From: Costus lasius
Lineage: Eukaryota; Streptophyta; Magnoliopsida; Zingiberales; Costaceae
Length of the DNA stretch: 64,000 nt
Assembly: GCA_027563935.2 (NCBI GenBank)
Contig: CM050452.1
Coordinates: 36,251,350-36,315,349 of the forward strand
Direction: 5' to 3'
The notes beneath the pieces are model-generated. The model was not told the DNA's origin and did no database searches. It was given only the letters and a program-made list of their open reading frames with translations. The translations under genes and the position numbers were made by a program. Position 1 is the stretch's first letter; each line of letters starts with the position of its first letter. Positions 10,968 to 23,754 of this stretch are shown here, in pieces.

Positions 10968-11546
10968 GTGCCATAGACAAAGGCTCAGAGGCTCATGAAT
11001 AAACTAGCATGCTTAATCAAAAGCTAGCTCAATAATAGAAGAATTACTTTCAACAAATAATGGTCAAGACATTCACGCTCAAGATGTCTAAGCCCAAGCC
11101 CAAACCCAGTGAAGAAGTTGCCAGATTCAATAAATTGTGGGTTGCATACGCCAACCACATCCACGCCATCTCAACAAGAGCACCTTCCTTCACAAAGTCC
11201 ACCGTCGCTCAGCCCAAAATCCAGCCTCAGGCTTCAACCGAGACCTACATCCAGCACAAGAGGAAACAAAGGATTTAATCAAATCTTGGATTTCATCCAA
11301 CGGCAACACTCATCATGGAATAACTTCTCCAGCCGAGCATCAACTCTCCAACAACGTGCGAGCCGATGATGGAAATAGCAACGTTCGTCTTTATCAAAGA
11401 AGGAAAGCAACAACGTCTCTTCAACATCTCGCCTTCAACGTCTCCCTGCTGCTCACGATTGGAAGCTGCAAACAAGGAAGCATCTCCTTCAACAGATTCT
11501 CTGCTGCCACAGAAGGAAGATACAACGTTCGTCTGCTGAAGCCTCA

Positions 11547-11561
11547 CCTATATGTATCACG
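11547..11561 (+). promoter_or_regulatory. Candidate TATA box of LTR family C
   Basis: The block ctatatgtatcacg is kept in C (both LTRs, near 7977 and 11548) and in the diverged C' LTR (near 17264) while nearby sequence differs, which suggests a promoter element. Confidence 0.45.
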
Positions 11562-11769
11562 CGAACACAATGTAATGGATAGTGAATTTGAATCAATGAA
11601 ATAGTTTCTTCCAATGGAATCGGATGTCTCCCATCCTCTTCCCCTCTGAGGTGCTTGTGTCACCTACATTTCCCTTCTTCTCCTCTTCTCTAATCCATCT
11701 CCATTAATACTCTTTCTCTACTGCAATCATCCGCACATTACAGCCAACTCCCAGATTTTCTGAATCGTT

Positions 11770-12537
11770 GTGAGCACGCCGCCGACGATCCGCCGGTCTG
11801 ATCCTCACAAGATTTCGAACATCACTCCTCCTCTCCAAGATGTGTCTTCAGCCACCGGTATCCGCCAATCCTCTCGCCCGATCACCGGAATCGAACGCCC
11901 ATTCGAATCCACTGTTCTCGCCAGCCTTTCCGCCCTAGTTCCGTCTTCTAGCACCGTTCTCCTCCGACCAGCCACCAATCGCTCTCAAACTCTGGCCACC
12001 ACTTCGCCATCATCAGAGGGACCTCCAACCATAACAGGTCCAGCGATTGTGGACCAACGGATGAACGCCGGCCAACTCTACTCTGCACTCATGTTTCCCC
12101 TACTTCCGCCATGCTCTCGCCTCAGTTCCGCCTTTCATCGTCGCCCTCCTCCGTCCGGCCACCATTCGACCAGAAAATCCAGCCACCTCTTCGCCATCAC
12201 CACAACAACTCCCAACTGTAACAGGTTCAGCGTCCGTGCATCACCGGCCGTCCTGCGAGGAGCCCTGTACCTCGGGCACCTTCCCCTATTCCGATCATAC
12301 AGCCGCCTCCACTCTGCAACTCCCTTGTTCCGATTGAAGATCCGTTGCTTCACCCCCGTCAGCACTCCGACGCTGCCCTCACCTTCTCCATCTCTTCCCG
12401 TTGTCAGAATTGCCAATGAACTCTCCAGTTCCAACATCTTCGACCGACCCCGCTTGCCTGTTTCAGGACTCTGTTTCCTGCTTCTTTGTTTTTTGTTTAG
12501 AAGTGATCTGACTAAGTTTCTTGTGGCAGGTTTTTAA
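11770..12537 (+). other. 255-aa Pro/Ser-rich open frame inside LTR C
   Basis: An open frame lying wholly in the 3' LTR, downstream of the TATA-like box. It is rich in proline, serine and arginine and has no domain I recognise. The same frame in the 5' LTR is open for 166 codons and stops at one substitution (near 8697). In C' only a shorter, poorly matching frame exists (17372-17734). Chance openness of a GC-rich tract is the simplest view. Confidence 0.3.
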
Positions 12538-12998
12538 CATTCACGGACAGGCCTCTACTTCTCATCTTCGGATCTATTAGAAAGATCAGATCCTCCTCTA
12601 CAAGCTGGATGAGTTGCCCCAACTTAAACGACAAAGGATCAACCTCAAAAATATGAGAACTTTTCGTATCTGATTATCTCTTATGCACTTGTTTTATTGT
12701 CTAATCTAGTTAGATATCTTGTTGTAGATATTCTAATTTGCTGAAAGATCTTCACTGTATAATTTTAATGTCAATCAAAGAACTAGTTTTGTTTGACATC
12801 TTGGTTTAATCGGTTTTTATTTTGGATCTACGGATTTTTGTCCAAGGCATAGTAGCTTTTCTTAAATGATATATTTCTGCAACACTATCTTTCTAGCTGT
12901 TTTTTGAATTTTTACCTTTATTTTGAAAATAAAAAAAATAATAATAATCGGACTTTTAGTTAGTATCATATTTCGTGTCTCCACCCTACATCAAAGGT

Positions 12999-14880
12999 TG
13001 GGGAGGGGTGCTCCTGGGACAAGATCAATTGCGTGCTGTATCTCCCAATCTAGAGGGAGTCCATGGGGCAAGTCCTTCAGGCTAATGTCACTAAACTCAG
13101 ACAAGAGGACTGACACTTCGGCGAGAGGCGCTACGTATGAAGGGGACGACGGTTCCTGCGCCTCATGCAACATCAGCGCATAGACTACATTGGTCTCATT
13201 GGCTCACGCATGAGCGTGGGGGTGCGCATGAGAGAGACCATAGTGGGTGCCGAAGGGTTAGGCTTGGGAGGGAGAATCAGGCCCTTGGACATGGATGCCC
13301 GCAACTCCTTGGACGGAGTCAGGATCAAGTGGATCTTCTAGTCATTATGGTCAAACACATAAGTGTTCGGCCGGCCATAATGGACTACATCTCTATCGTA
13401 CAACCAAGGGCATCCTAAAGGATGTGGGTGACATCCATAGCTGCCACATCACACCAAACTTTATCACAGTAGTACCCAAAATTAATGAGAATGTGGCATC
13501 GGTGGATGACAGGAAGGCTCGATGTATTGACCCACACAATTGAGTAAGGCTTCGAGTGAGGCTTAAGGGGAAGACCGAAATGGGTGATCGCGACACGAGA
13601 GACCACGTTCAAGCTACTACCCCCATCAATGATGATTTTACAATAGTGCACGTTGCACTTGATGTAAGTCGTGAAGATGCTAGTGCACCTCCAATCCTCG
13701 GAGGGTGGGGTTTGGACAAGGGTGCACCGTATAACCGCAAGTATGGGGTGACTCGACTCGTCACCACTCATGTAGTACTCAGCCTCAACATCATGCTCCG
13801 TGCGCTCGCGAGTGATAGTGGCTAGACGGGTGTGACTCTTGTCTACATGGGTGGACTTCTTAGGACAATCCCTAGAGGAGTGACCCGATTGAAGGCAATT
13901 GAAACAATGCACATACGCGGACAACCCAAGGATGGGGGCCTTGCCCTTCTCTTCCCAAGTCAGGCGAGAAGTGGCGGTTTCCGGGGCTGGACATTGAGGG
14001 GAGCTTTGGGCTTTGGGTGTGGGACGTGGGTCCAAATGAGCCTCGGGTCGCTCGGTCTAGGGTGGGTAAGCGAGGGTCCACCGATGTGCGGTCGTTGATG
14101 GGTGCCAAACTCGCTACATCTAGCCACAGCACGAAAGTCTTGCTCCATATCTCAATCTCGTGGAATGTCTGATCTAACATCTCTGAACCATAACTGGGTA
14201 AGGCTAATCGGATGTCTGAACAAAGCCCATTTCTTACACTTGGACAGCACTAGTTCGGGGTCCTCTTATAAGTGGCAACTAAGTTGCAAAGTGTCAAAAG
14301 TTAGGCGATATTCTTCTACGATAGACGACCCTTAGTGTAGGCTACTATATTGGTTAAGAAGGCGCTGCCTATATGAGGGGGGCACGTATCGCTCATGGAG
14401 GCGATACTTTATCTCCTCCCAACGGGTGATAGGAGGGAAGGCGTGTTACACATTTTGACATTTCATATTTTGCCAATGTAAACGCGCAGGGCCCTCAAGC
14501 AAAGTGCGTGTGAATCAGACACGCATATGCGGGGGACAATCACTTAAGTCAAAGTACATGTCAACGGATGCAACCCAATCCATGAATTGCGTGGGGTCAA
14601 GACCACCCGCAAAGGGTGCGGGGCTGGTTCGGACAAAGCAGCGAAAATCGTCCGCCCCTCGGGTGCGCTCATAGTGGGGTTGGGCTTGAGGCCTTTGTCT
14701 TGCCGAAACATCATCCTCATCAAAGGGCTTATCCGAATAAACCGGGCCCCCATGGTCCACGTAAGGCCTACGACGACCGGACTCATCAACAAAGGGTTGC
14801 CGCTACGTAGGTGTGGCTATCAGAGGCAACTCCCTAGTTGGGGCTGGGGTGTGCAGACTGAGGGGGTTGAGCTGGGTTAG
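12999..14880 (-). pseudogene. Element E gag, protease and start of RT
   Basis: The upstream half of E's gag-pol, read from 14880 downwards. Gag gives ADDFRCFVRTSPAPFAGGLD, then a frameshifted segment with MLDQTFHEIEIW. A CCHC zinc knuckle follows (CFNCLQSGHSSRDC, about 13920) for RNA binding. The protease has IIDGGSSLNVVS, where DSGSS would be typical, so the active site reads D-G-G. The frame then leads to the RT entry segment (AIDLVPGAPL) and continues across element C. Several frameshifts make it non-functional. Confidence 0.82.
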
Positions 14881-15238
14881 GGAGACTATGATTTGACACA
14901 TTGAAGTGATCAGCGAGGTCAGGGAATCCAGCCAAGAGTTGCTAGACTGTGGTTTCTACCGATAGCCTATGGGAATCAAACTACACGGTTAGCATGTTAA
15001 CTAGTGCTGTGGGCATAGCCAAAGACTCTAATTGGGTGCTAGTCCCTTCCGAGGGTTGGACCGACTCTTGGCTTTTAGGGATGGTTTCAGGGAATTGGGA
15101 TGGTATGACTTGTGACCACATGCATAAACAAGGGGAAGATACACTAAGTGCAGGATGCGGAAAGTATAGAAACGATGCTGAAACATGCAAATGCAACGGA
15201 GTTGGACCAGGCAAATAATAAGAATTGAACACACAACA
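14881..15238 (-). other. Element E leader region
   Basis: Sequence between gag remnants and the primer site of E. Nothing beyond chance frames is seen. Confidence 0.5.
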
Positions 15239-15250
15239 CCTCTGGTACCA
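15239..15250 (-). other. Element E primer-binding site
   Basis: cctctggtacca, complement tggtaccagagg, matches the tRNA-Met type site apart from one base. The LTR starts 4 bases further on. Confidence 0.7.
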
Positions 15251-15254
15251 GAAT

Positions 15255-16763
15255 TGATGAAGCTATAATAGGAGTGTTGGTCCTTAGTTCCGTGGTCTAT
15301 GGTGTTTACACAATGCACAAAAAACGTGAGAGGGGTATAGACACGAGAGAAGTAAAAACGCTTGGAAAGTGCATCAAGGAAGCACAAAGAAATCAGTGTC
15401 TAAATCATTTTAGGGCAACACGAATGCAAAGAGAAAACCACGACACTCTAATCCACAAAATTTACACACTAACCTCTTAGCAATTTTAACCGCAGCTCGT
15501 CTTTTGGGGTTCAGCGGACCGACAAGGCTCAGCTATGACGCTTATGCATCTGAAGACACACCAAAGAACAAGAAAGATCATTCCACGCCTCCAATGTATG
15601 GATACTCGTGGGTGAAGGAGGTAGAAGGTGAAAACACAATAGAAAAGTCTTAGCAAGAATCAGAAACAGGTGATCCTGACCCACCAGAGGTGGTGGGATT
15701 TACTTCTTATAAAGTTGAAAAATACGCTTCCAAGTCGAGGCACCGACCAAGACTCTTACAAGTTTCAGAATCGGGCCACCAACTGCGATCTCCTAAGTTG
15801 GAGCACTATGCTCACTTTGAGAACTCTACCACTACTAGAGAACTCAAAACTAATGCTACCCCATTCTCCTCATTTACAGTATAAGAGGGGAGGGAACAAG
15901 ACAAAATAGAAATCCTAACAACAACCTACTCTTGTAACCCGAGAAGTGGTCAAGCTACAGCAAAAGACAAAAACGAAACAAACTTCTACCAACTAAAGTG
16001 AAGCTAGAGCATGTCCTTGGTACTAGTCCTCGTACGAATTGCGACGACGGCTAGACGAGCTCGGAGCACACCACGACAAAACAGTAGAATTTTGAAATTA
16101 TGGGCTAGTTCATCATGGTGGAAGCTTGCTCTTGGGCCATGTTGTTTAAGTAGTTGTGACACCCGTCTTGGACTGGGCCGTCAGTGGGGTGAGTGGTGAG
16201 GCCCATGGGCTGGAGGACCTCGGTATTGATTGATAGTGGGCTGATGACTCCATATAACGGTCTGGCGGTTAACTTGAGCATTGGGATCGCCGAATTATTA
16301 CCTTGTTGGGCTACTTCAGGTTGTCTTGTCATGGAGGAATGTAGTATGGAGGGCGATGTACATCAAAATGGGGTCTCCTTGGTAATTCTAGATCATCACA
16401 AGTGATCACGGCGTAGTTGTGATGGCATTCACGGTCGTGATTAGGTGTGCCAGATTCTACTAAGTGTTCACGGCCTAGCCTTTATGGTCTTCATGGCCGA
16501 GACTGCGTTCACGTCTGGAATCACTAGTTTTTTTATTTTTCGCCGAGGTGATCACGGCTTGCCCGTGTTCGTCTTCACGCCCGTGCATGTGATCGCCGAA
16601 TTTGGTCAAGGCGATCACGGCTTGGCCCTCCTGGCTGTGTCTTGGCGCATGCCTGTGTCTGTGTTCGCTATAGCCCATAACGCCCATGACGGTGGTCACG
16701 GACTGGCTGTGACGGTCTCACAAGAAAAATTTGGGGGGGGGGTGTATTTCTGCCTAGATTTTT
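15255..16763 (-). mobile_element. Element E 5' LTR
   Basis: Starts (complement of the CA end) as tgatgaagctataatagg next to the primer site. Its distal half (15940-16670) matches the truncated left LTR. The outer end is uncertain because C' starts at 16764, possibly inside this LTR. The region 15255-15940 has no counterpart on the left. Confidence 0.7.
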
Positions 16764-18494
16764 TGATGGGGGTAGAAACCACAGGCCAAGAAGGTACAAG
16801 TGGAGTCTACGACTACCGTAGACAAAGGTTTAGAGGCTCACAAATAAGCTAGCAAGTCAATCAATAAAGCTAGCTAAATAACAGAAGAAATCACTTCAAC
16901 CACAAGAGAAACTCAAGACATTCAAGCACAAGATGTCCAAGCCCAAGCCCAGTAAAGAACATATTTGCACCAGCACAAGAGGAAACAAAGGATCTCATCC
17001 AATGGCCAACGCTCACCCTCACGCCAAAGCAACAATTGCGCCAACTCCAAATCAGCACCATCTCATCCAACGCTCATGCTCACGCCAAAGCAATGGAAGC
17101 AACCCTGTGATGGAAAGCTTGCAACGTCACAGACCAACAATGGAAAACTCCTCAACGTCTCTATGCTGCCAAACATGGAAGTAGGAACGTCTCCTTCGCT
17201 CAGCCCACAAGGAAGCTTCAACGTCTTTGTCGCCTACAACATCTCAGCAGCATCGCTCCTCCTCTATATGTATCACGTTGATCATTGTAATCGGTAGAAT
17301 GTTTTGAATGAATTTGGAAATGGTTCTTCTTCCTCTTTATCGGATCTCTTCCTTCCCTCTTTTCTAGGTGCTTGCGTCGCCATTCCTCCTCTCCTTTCCC
17401 CTCAAATCTCCTCTACAACCTTAAAATCTCTCTGCTTCGCTGCAAACACCCGCACACGTCAATCTTCACCCAGATTTTGAAACTTTGCAACATCGCCGCT
17501 GACTATCCACTAGCTGGATCTCCACAAGATTTCGGCCATCAGCTCACCTTCCCCTCAAGAACCCTCAGCCGCCGGCATCCATCCATCTGCCGCTTGGATG
17601 GGCGGAATCGAAATGCCGACCAGAACCCCTGTTTCCGCCCAGTTTCTGCCCTAGTCTCACCTTTCGACACCGTCCTCCTCCGACAGCCCACTACTCGACC
17701 TCAAACTCTGGCCACATCTTTGCCATCACCATAAGGACCTCCAGTCATAAAAGGTCCGGCGATTGTGCACCACCGGACGAACGCCGACGATCCCTGTTCC
17801 ACTCCCGCACTTCCCCTGTTCGGCTGAGCATCCGTTTCTCCGCTTCCGCCTGTACTCCGTCACCGTCCTCGCCTCTTCTCACCACCTACCGTCAGTGCTC
17901 TGGCAACATTGACACCACCTTGCCTTCTCCTGTGTCTCCTTTGCCTCCGATGAGCAATCCATGCTCCATCGTCGAGGAACGACGCAAACGTCCCCTGTTC
18001 CTGATCTCTTTTATTAAGTTTACTGCTTCAGTAATCTGCTTTCTAATCTGATTATGTTTGTTCTCGCAGGTATTTTAAGCAATCGGCACCACCAAAATCT
18101 TGATCTTTGGCGTTAATAGGAAGAACTCACCTTGCTCTAATAGATGGACGAGTATACTGGAACAACCTCAAAAGCTTAACAAATTTTCATATCTGATTAA
18201 TTCCCGCACTGATCTTATTGTCTAATCTGAGTAGCTATATTGGTTGCAGATAATCTTTATGCTCGAGTAGGAGTCTACTCTCCATCTTGATACGCATGCC
18301 AAGAACTAATTTAGTTCTACAATGTGGTTCATTTAGTTTGGATATTGGGTCATTGGAAACCCCTCTCTGACATTGCTACTTTTCTTAAATGATATCTATT
18401 TGTAGCACTAGAATCTGACTACCTATTGTCTCTTTAGGTTTTAATTATTTTTTTTTTCTAGTTTGCTCATCACGTGTCTCCACCCCCTACATCA
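16764..18494 (+). mobile_element. Element C' 5' LTR (1731 bp)
   Basis: Begins tgatgggggtagaaaccaca and ends ccccctacatca before the primer site. The start, the TATA-like block near 17264 and the U5 end align with C. The middle is shorter and diverged. Confidence 0.88.
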
Positions 18495-18497
18495 GTT

Positions 18498-18509
18498 TGG
18501 TATCAGAGG
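18498..18509 (+). other. Element C' primer-binding site
   Basis: tggtatcagagg, three bases after the LTR, matches the initiator tRNA-Met type site. Confidence 0.85.
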
Positions 18510-18699
18510 TGGTTCGTGGGCAACTCTTGTCTGCCCACACGATCCTTGCTTTACTCTTTGCATAAAAAAAAATCATCATTGTTAGTTTGTGTTTTCATGC
18601 CCTGTTGTTTATTGTTGCATGTTAGTTAAGTATTTGCTATTTACTTGTAATTGAAAAAAAAAAAAATTTCTTGCTTACAAACTTGTTGCACTCCATAGG

Positions 18700-19656
18700 C
18701 CTAATAGTTTTACAACTCATGTTTGGTGTAATGGTTATAAAGGTAAAACTATTATAGATCATCAAATTAAGTTCAATGTTATATCTATTAGATCACTTGA
18801 ACAATTTGGCGTCACCTTAGAAAAACACATTAACCCTTACTACATAACATGGGATGATTTGACTATAACTTTAGTTGATTTTCAATGCTTAGTTCCCATT
18901 ATGCTAAACAATATCAAAACTAAAATTTGGTGTGATGTGATGAGTTTAGAAGGCTTTGACATTTTATTAGGCAATGAATTTATGCATGATTTTCAAGGAT
19001 ATTATTTTAGTAAACCTTGCTACTATAGCTTCATACATAAAGGTTTGGAACACATCATTTACCCTAAAAGCCTAAGTGAACAGTGTAACGAGATGTTACA
19101 AGAGATAAAGAGTGGTATAGAGCAATCCTTGCAAAAAGAACAAAAGAGTTCAACCCCTTTAGAGCTTAGAGAACAAACCTGGGAGCCTACTTTAGAGCCT
19201 AATTCATGTCTTGATGAAACCAGTGAACTTGAAGAAGTAAGACATGAAGAACCAAACCTTCAAGTAGAACCAATGCCTTCACCTTCAATTTTAGGGCCAA
19301 CACCTTTACCTTCAACTTTAGGGCCCATACACATAGGTTCTCAGCTTGAACCTAAGTTAGGTCTAACCTCTTTAGATGAACCTAGTATGGATACACCTAC
19401 TATAAGTTTAATGCATCATGAGCCTTGCTTATAAAGCCCATCTTTAAGCTTGATGTTTTATGAGTCATGTCTAGGTCCATCCACTCTCATACTGGAGCAT
19501 ATGTTGACCAAACCTGAGTCCAAGGAATACTTAGAGCCTTTTGAGCTTGACTTGGATCCTAATCCTCAACCTTTAGGTCAACCCCAAGACTTAGAAAATC
19601 TTTTCCAGGACCCTATGATCCTTGAATTTTGTCTTTTAGGGAGCTACCCCCCTTAA
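18700..19656 (+). pseudogene. C'-type retropepsin-like protein, broken
   Basis: Same protein as C's 429-aa frame. Reading from about 18700 it shows IIDHQIKFNVIS and WCDVMSLEGFDILLGNEFMH, then the acidic tail with SILGPTP-like repeats. The open part with an ATG is 18859-19434 (191 aa) and a stop there separates it from 19450-19656. Many differences from C fall at third codon positions while the protein stays similar, and DHQ is kept. The downstream end merges with gypsy gag near 19637. Confidence 0.7.
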
Positions 19657-21030
19657 CCCAACCCGTTAGGCGTAGGCCTTATGAGGATGAACCATTTGAT
19701 GAGGATGAACCATTTGATGAGGATGATGTGTGGGCCGCACAAGAGGCCCCAAACCCAACCCCGTTCTGGTCGAAATTGGATGGACGATGATTTTCATCGC
19801 ATTGTGCGTACCTCACATGGACCCTTTGACGGTAGCCTTAACCCCACACGGTTCCTTCATTGGGCTACGTTGGTCGAAAACTACCTTGAGTGCTGCGCCA
19901 TGCCCCAACACCTCCTCTTAGAGGGTCCAGCTCATCTGCATTGGCCAAATGTGGAACAACAACCAGAGCAGCAAGCGTTCCCACCCATTACACGGTTGGA
20001 TGAAATGAAGTACAGCCTCCATGAGCGGTATGTTCCCCCCTCATATAGGCAGCATGTCTTGGACCAATATAGTAGCATACACCAGTGATCCGGTACTGTC
20101 GCTGAGTATAGGCTAGCCTTTGACACATTAGCACTTAGGTGCAACTTACAAGAGGACCCCGAGTTTACCCTATCTAAATTCAAGAATGAATTCCGCCCAG
20201 AGATCTGAAGAGCCCTCCCTACCTATAACTCGGAGAGTTTGGACCAGACATTCCAGCGAGCTCTAGACATCGAGCAAGACTTACGTGTTGCTGTGAGGCG
20301 CAGCGAGTTCGTACCATCTAGACGCCCCCAGCTGTTGGTCCCCCACTTGTTCATTATATAGCCGAGCGCGCAGAGCCCCGATATGCTCTAGCTACTTGTG
20401 AGGCACTCCTGGAGCCCCATCATACTTCCCCTATTCATGACCCCCCTAGGCGTCCCACACCCGACGCCCCTCCTCCTCACCTTTCATGGGAGAAAAAGGG
20501 CAAGGCCCTAGCTCATGGGTCCACGAATCATGTGAATTGTTTCAACTGTCTCCAACTTGGCCATTATTCGAAGGAGTGGCCCAAGCGCCCTACCCATGTT
20601 GACAAGAGTCAGCCCCGATTGGCTACTATGACCCGTGAGTGCATGGAGCGTGACATTGAGCCTGATTGTTATACTAGTGAAGATGAGGTCAGCGCACACT
20701 GGCAGCTATTCGATGCACTCTAGTGCAAACCCCTCCCTCCGAGGATTGGAGGCGAACCAGTATTTTCACGACTTACATCAAATGCAACGGCCATTCGTGT
20801 AAGATTGTTAGTGATGGGGATAGTAGCCTGAATGTGGTGTCACGAACCACAGTCACTTAGTTCAACCTTATACTTGAACCCCACCTGAAGCCGTATTCCA
20901 TCGCTTGGGTCGACACATCGAGCCTACTAGTCACCACCATTGTCAGGTTCCCATTAGTTTTGGGAACTATAAGGAGAAAGTTTGGTGTGACGTGGCAACT
21001 ATGGATGTTGCCCACATGCTGTTGGGTTGC
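19637..21030 (+). pseudogene. Gypsy F gag, zinc knuckle and protease
   Basis: Broken gag-pol start related to E. The gag segment 19681-20088 includes IVRTSHGPFDGSLNPTRFLH and HERYVPPSYRQHVLDQ. A zinc knuckle follows at 20532-20590 (CFNCLQLGHYSKEW), whose last cysteine is W. The protease region has IVSDGDSSLNVVS near 20810. Internal stops and frameshifts are common. The frame is cut at 21030 by solo LTR D and resumes at 24080. Confidence 0.8.
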
Positions 21031-22584
21031 TGTAAGATCCAAGGATCTTAAGTCCTGGTAAGCATTATTTGGATTTAAATAAAATCATTAGCTGTGATAT
21101 TTCTTTATGATTTAAATAAAATTATTGGATGCTAATTAACTGGCTTATTGATTGTTAATTTGTAATTATTTGATTTGTGATTTATATTGGTTGTTAATTT
21201 ATGGTAAATTAATTAGAGATTAATGGTTGATTATTGGTTGTTAATTTAGGATAAATTAATTAGACCTTATTGGATATTAATTAAATCCTTATTGGATTTT
21301 GCGTTTAAGTGAAGTAATTAATTGGATGTTAATTTAAACTCTTATTGGATGTTCACTTAAACTAAGGGTTATTGGGTTACACTTAAATTAGATTTAAAAT
21401 TCGAAATTAGTTAGTTAAATGGGTAAAACCTAATTGAATTAATGGGTCAATGGGTTAAGGAATTAAAAACCAAAAATTCAAATTAGTATTTCGGTTAGGG
21501 TGGAGTTTTTGGGCGAGATTTTGGCTTGAGAGAAAACTTTGGGCGACGGCTAGGAAGAAGGAGGCGACTTTGGTGTTCTTGGAATTTTGAGGTGATTTTC
21601 TTCATCTTCTTCCCTTGGTGATTTTCCTTGAAGTGAAGAAACTTCCTTGGCGAGTTCTTGAAGATTTTTGGGCGGCTTAAAGGCTTTAGACGAAATTGTT
21701 GGAGGGTTTTTCACCTTGGTGTTCACGGTTCAAGGTGAGTGGAATGTCTTATTTGATCTATTAGTTTGGTTGTGTTTGTGACTTGATACAATTGAATTAT
21801 TGGAATTTTTATCATGTTAAAACCGAAACTCAAGATGTATTTTTCATGTAAACCAAATTCAAGATGTTTCTTCATGTGAACCGAATCTTTGATAATTATT
21901 CATGATAATCCGAAATCTTGATATTATTTATGAAGACCAAATTCTTGATAATATGCATGAAAACCGAAATTTTGATGATTTTCTTTATGAAATCCGAAAG
22001 TTGGTAATATGAAATTTAAGGTATTAAATTATGGAAATTCGGAAGTTTTAGACCAATGGTTTGAGCATGAAATTCATGTTAATTCAAGGTGTAAAATTTA
22101 ATAGATAGTATGTTATGTTAACCGTGGTTTATATGTAGAGATTTGTAAAATAGTTGGTATGAATACATGTTTTAATTTTTGTTAATTTTATGGATAGTTT
22201 GTATGACTACATGTTTTAGTTTTATGTTAATTTTTATGGATGCTTGTTAACTGCATTATTGAGAAATTGTTTGAGAAATTTGGATGATAACCTAGTAAGG
22301 TTTGACTGAACTAATCAGCATGAAACCTAAGGACCACACTACATTATATGATTGTTAATATTATGTAATTGTGTGATTTTTAAATATTAGGTGTTTATGT
22401 GATTTTTGGAATATTATGTTGTTATGTAAATTGTGAACATTATGTGGTTATGAGATTTTTGAAAATTATGTGATTATGAGAATTTTGAATATTATGTGTT
22501 ATGTGTTGGTTAGGACTATAGCTAAGTGTAACAGTGTACTCATAGGATAGTCCTTATGTGATATGTGAAGGGTTTGAATTTCAG

Positions 22585-22690
22585 CCCTGTATTTGATATG
22601 TGAGGGGGCTCATGTTCGGCCTGCCTATTATGATTTTTGTGATGGGGGTTGATGTTCAGCCTGCCCGATATGATTTTTGTGATGACTATC
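22585..22690 (+). repeat. Two-copy repeat around tgttc(g/a)gcctgcc
   Basis: Two copies of a unit containing gcctgcc then tatgatttttgtgatg, about 50-55 bases apart, inside LTR D. Confidence 0.55.
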
Positions 22691-22804
22691 CTAGAGTCTA
22701 GTTGACACTTAGGAGTCCACCTTTGTGAAATATGTTCACCTATGTGAAATATGAAATAAGATATGTCTGTTGTCCAGTAGGAACCTTTTGGGAGAACGGG
22801 TTTT

Positions 22805-23080
22805 GACGCAAAGTGCCATGTCTTGGTCAGACAGGGGCCACCTCTTGATGTCATTACTCTTTTATGTGATGGGGTAATATAAGACGCAAAGTGCCATGTC
22901 TTGATCAGACAGGGGCCACCTCTTGATGTCATTACTCTTTTATGTGACGGGGTGATATAAGACGCAAAGTGCCATGTCTTGATCAGACAGGGGCCACCTC
23001 TTGATGTCATCACTCTGATGTGTTATGGGGTGATAGAGCAAAGTGCCACGTCGTGACCTGGCGGGGGCCACCTCTTGATT
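22805..23080 (+). repeat. 78-bp tandem repeat in LTR D
   Basis: The block gacgcaaagtgccatgtctt starts at 22805, 22883 and 22961, a period of exactly 78 bases, with a fourth diverged partial copy from 23036. Each unit also holds caggggccacctcttgatg. Because 78 is divisible by three, it keeps a chance 157-aa frame open on the minus strand. Confidence 0.88.
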
Positions 23081-23754
23081 CTACTCACTATCCATGTTTA
23101 TGTGTTGCATGTGATTTGCAGCTCCCAGTGCTTTGGCCAAGCCGGGTTAGACCATATTGGTCACTACTGATTATGCTGGACAACTAGGTTAATTAAGTAT
23201 GGTGTGTTTAGTTGGTTTAGAATATATGTGTTTAATTGGGTTAGAGTAAAACTCTAGAACCTGAATTTGTTATATGCTAGTGTGTACATTTAACTGTCTA
23301 TATGACTTCTGTTTCTTTATTTTGTTATATGTTGACATAATGTTCTGTTAAATATTTTTAAAAAAAATAATCTGCCTATATTTTTGAATGTATGTTATGG
23401 ATGGTCGATTTAGACTATCCACTCACTGGGCTGTGTAGCTCACCCCTCACTATTTTCAGGCATAGAGCAGGGGCGCATGTCTTGAGTGCATTGGCGTGGA
23501 TAATTATGCTGTTTGCTGTTTTAAGAATTTTTATGCTTAATTCTTGGGGCCGGTTGTGGCCTTAACATAAACTATATGAACTATGTGAATCATGAGGCTA
23601 TGTGAACTATGTGAAGTATGTTGCCAGTTATGGCAGTCTTATGAGTTTGATTTTTGTGTCACCGCGGGCTTCAGCCTGGTTTCGGTGTTTGGTATGAGTT
23701 TATAAAATCGATTTTGTGATTTTGTTTTGAATTTCGGCTTGTTGTATATTCTGT

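Larger units (their letters stand above)
5681..12993 (+). mobile_element. Non-autonomous LTR element C, complete
   Basis: A full element with TG...CA LTRs (5681-9421 and 10919-12993), a 5-bp target duplication aaggt on both sides, a primer site and a purine tract. After subtracting the solo LTR plus its duplication (1666 bases) from the 5' LTR, both LTRs are exactly 2075 bases. The internal part is only 1497 bases and encodes one retropepsin-like protein, with no RT, RNase H or integrase. It must have been mobilised by enzymes of another element. It sits in the RT region of element E. Confidence 0.93.
10919..12993 (+). mobile_element. Element C 3' LTR, intact (2075 bp)
   Basis: Begins tgatgggggcagagatcaca and ends accctacatca, followed by the target duplication aaggt. 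It preserves the uninterrupted site (near 11467) where the solo LTR entered the 5' copy. It has a TATA-like box near 11548 and a 255-aa frame from 11770. Confidence 0.93.
2466..16763 (-). mobile_element. Gypsy element E, old and broken, minus strand
   Basis: Order on the minus strand is 5' LTR (15255-16763), primer site, gag, protease, RT, RNase H, integrase, 3' LTR fragment (2466-about 3195). This is the usual Ty3/gypsy order with integrase last. The coding part is split by element C, whose removal at the aaggt duplication (5676-5680 and 12994-12998) rejoins the RT frame. The left LTR lacks about 680 bases found in the right one. The two LTRs differ at many positions, so this is among the oldest insertions here. 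No chromodomain is recognisable after the integrase. Confidence 0.85.
16764..19635 (+). mobile_element. Element C', relative of C, 5' part
   Basis: A 5' LTR (16764-18494), primer site and C-type retropepsin-like frame. No 3' LTR is present: at about 19635 the C-type sequence passes into gypsy gag (F). Either C' is truncated there or the two form a chimeric element. No right-hand target duplication can be found. Confidence 0.8.

Noticed and set aside
11770..12537. 255-aa frame as a protein-coding gene
   Set aside because: Kept as a note only: it is inside an LTR, the partner LTR has a stop and C' does not preserve it.
22540..23013. 157-aa minus frame with internal repeats as a repeat protein
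   Set aside because: It follows from a 78-bp tandem repeat (divisible by three) in a non-coding solo LTR.
22805..23080. CRISPR-like array
   Set aside because: The units are contiguous 78-bp tandem repeats without unique spacers, in a plant LTR.
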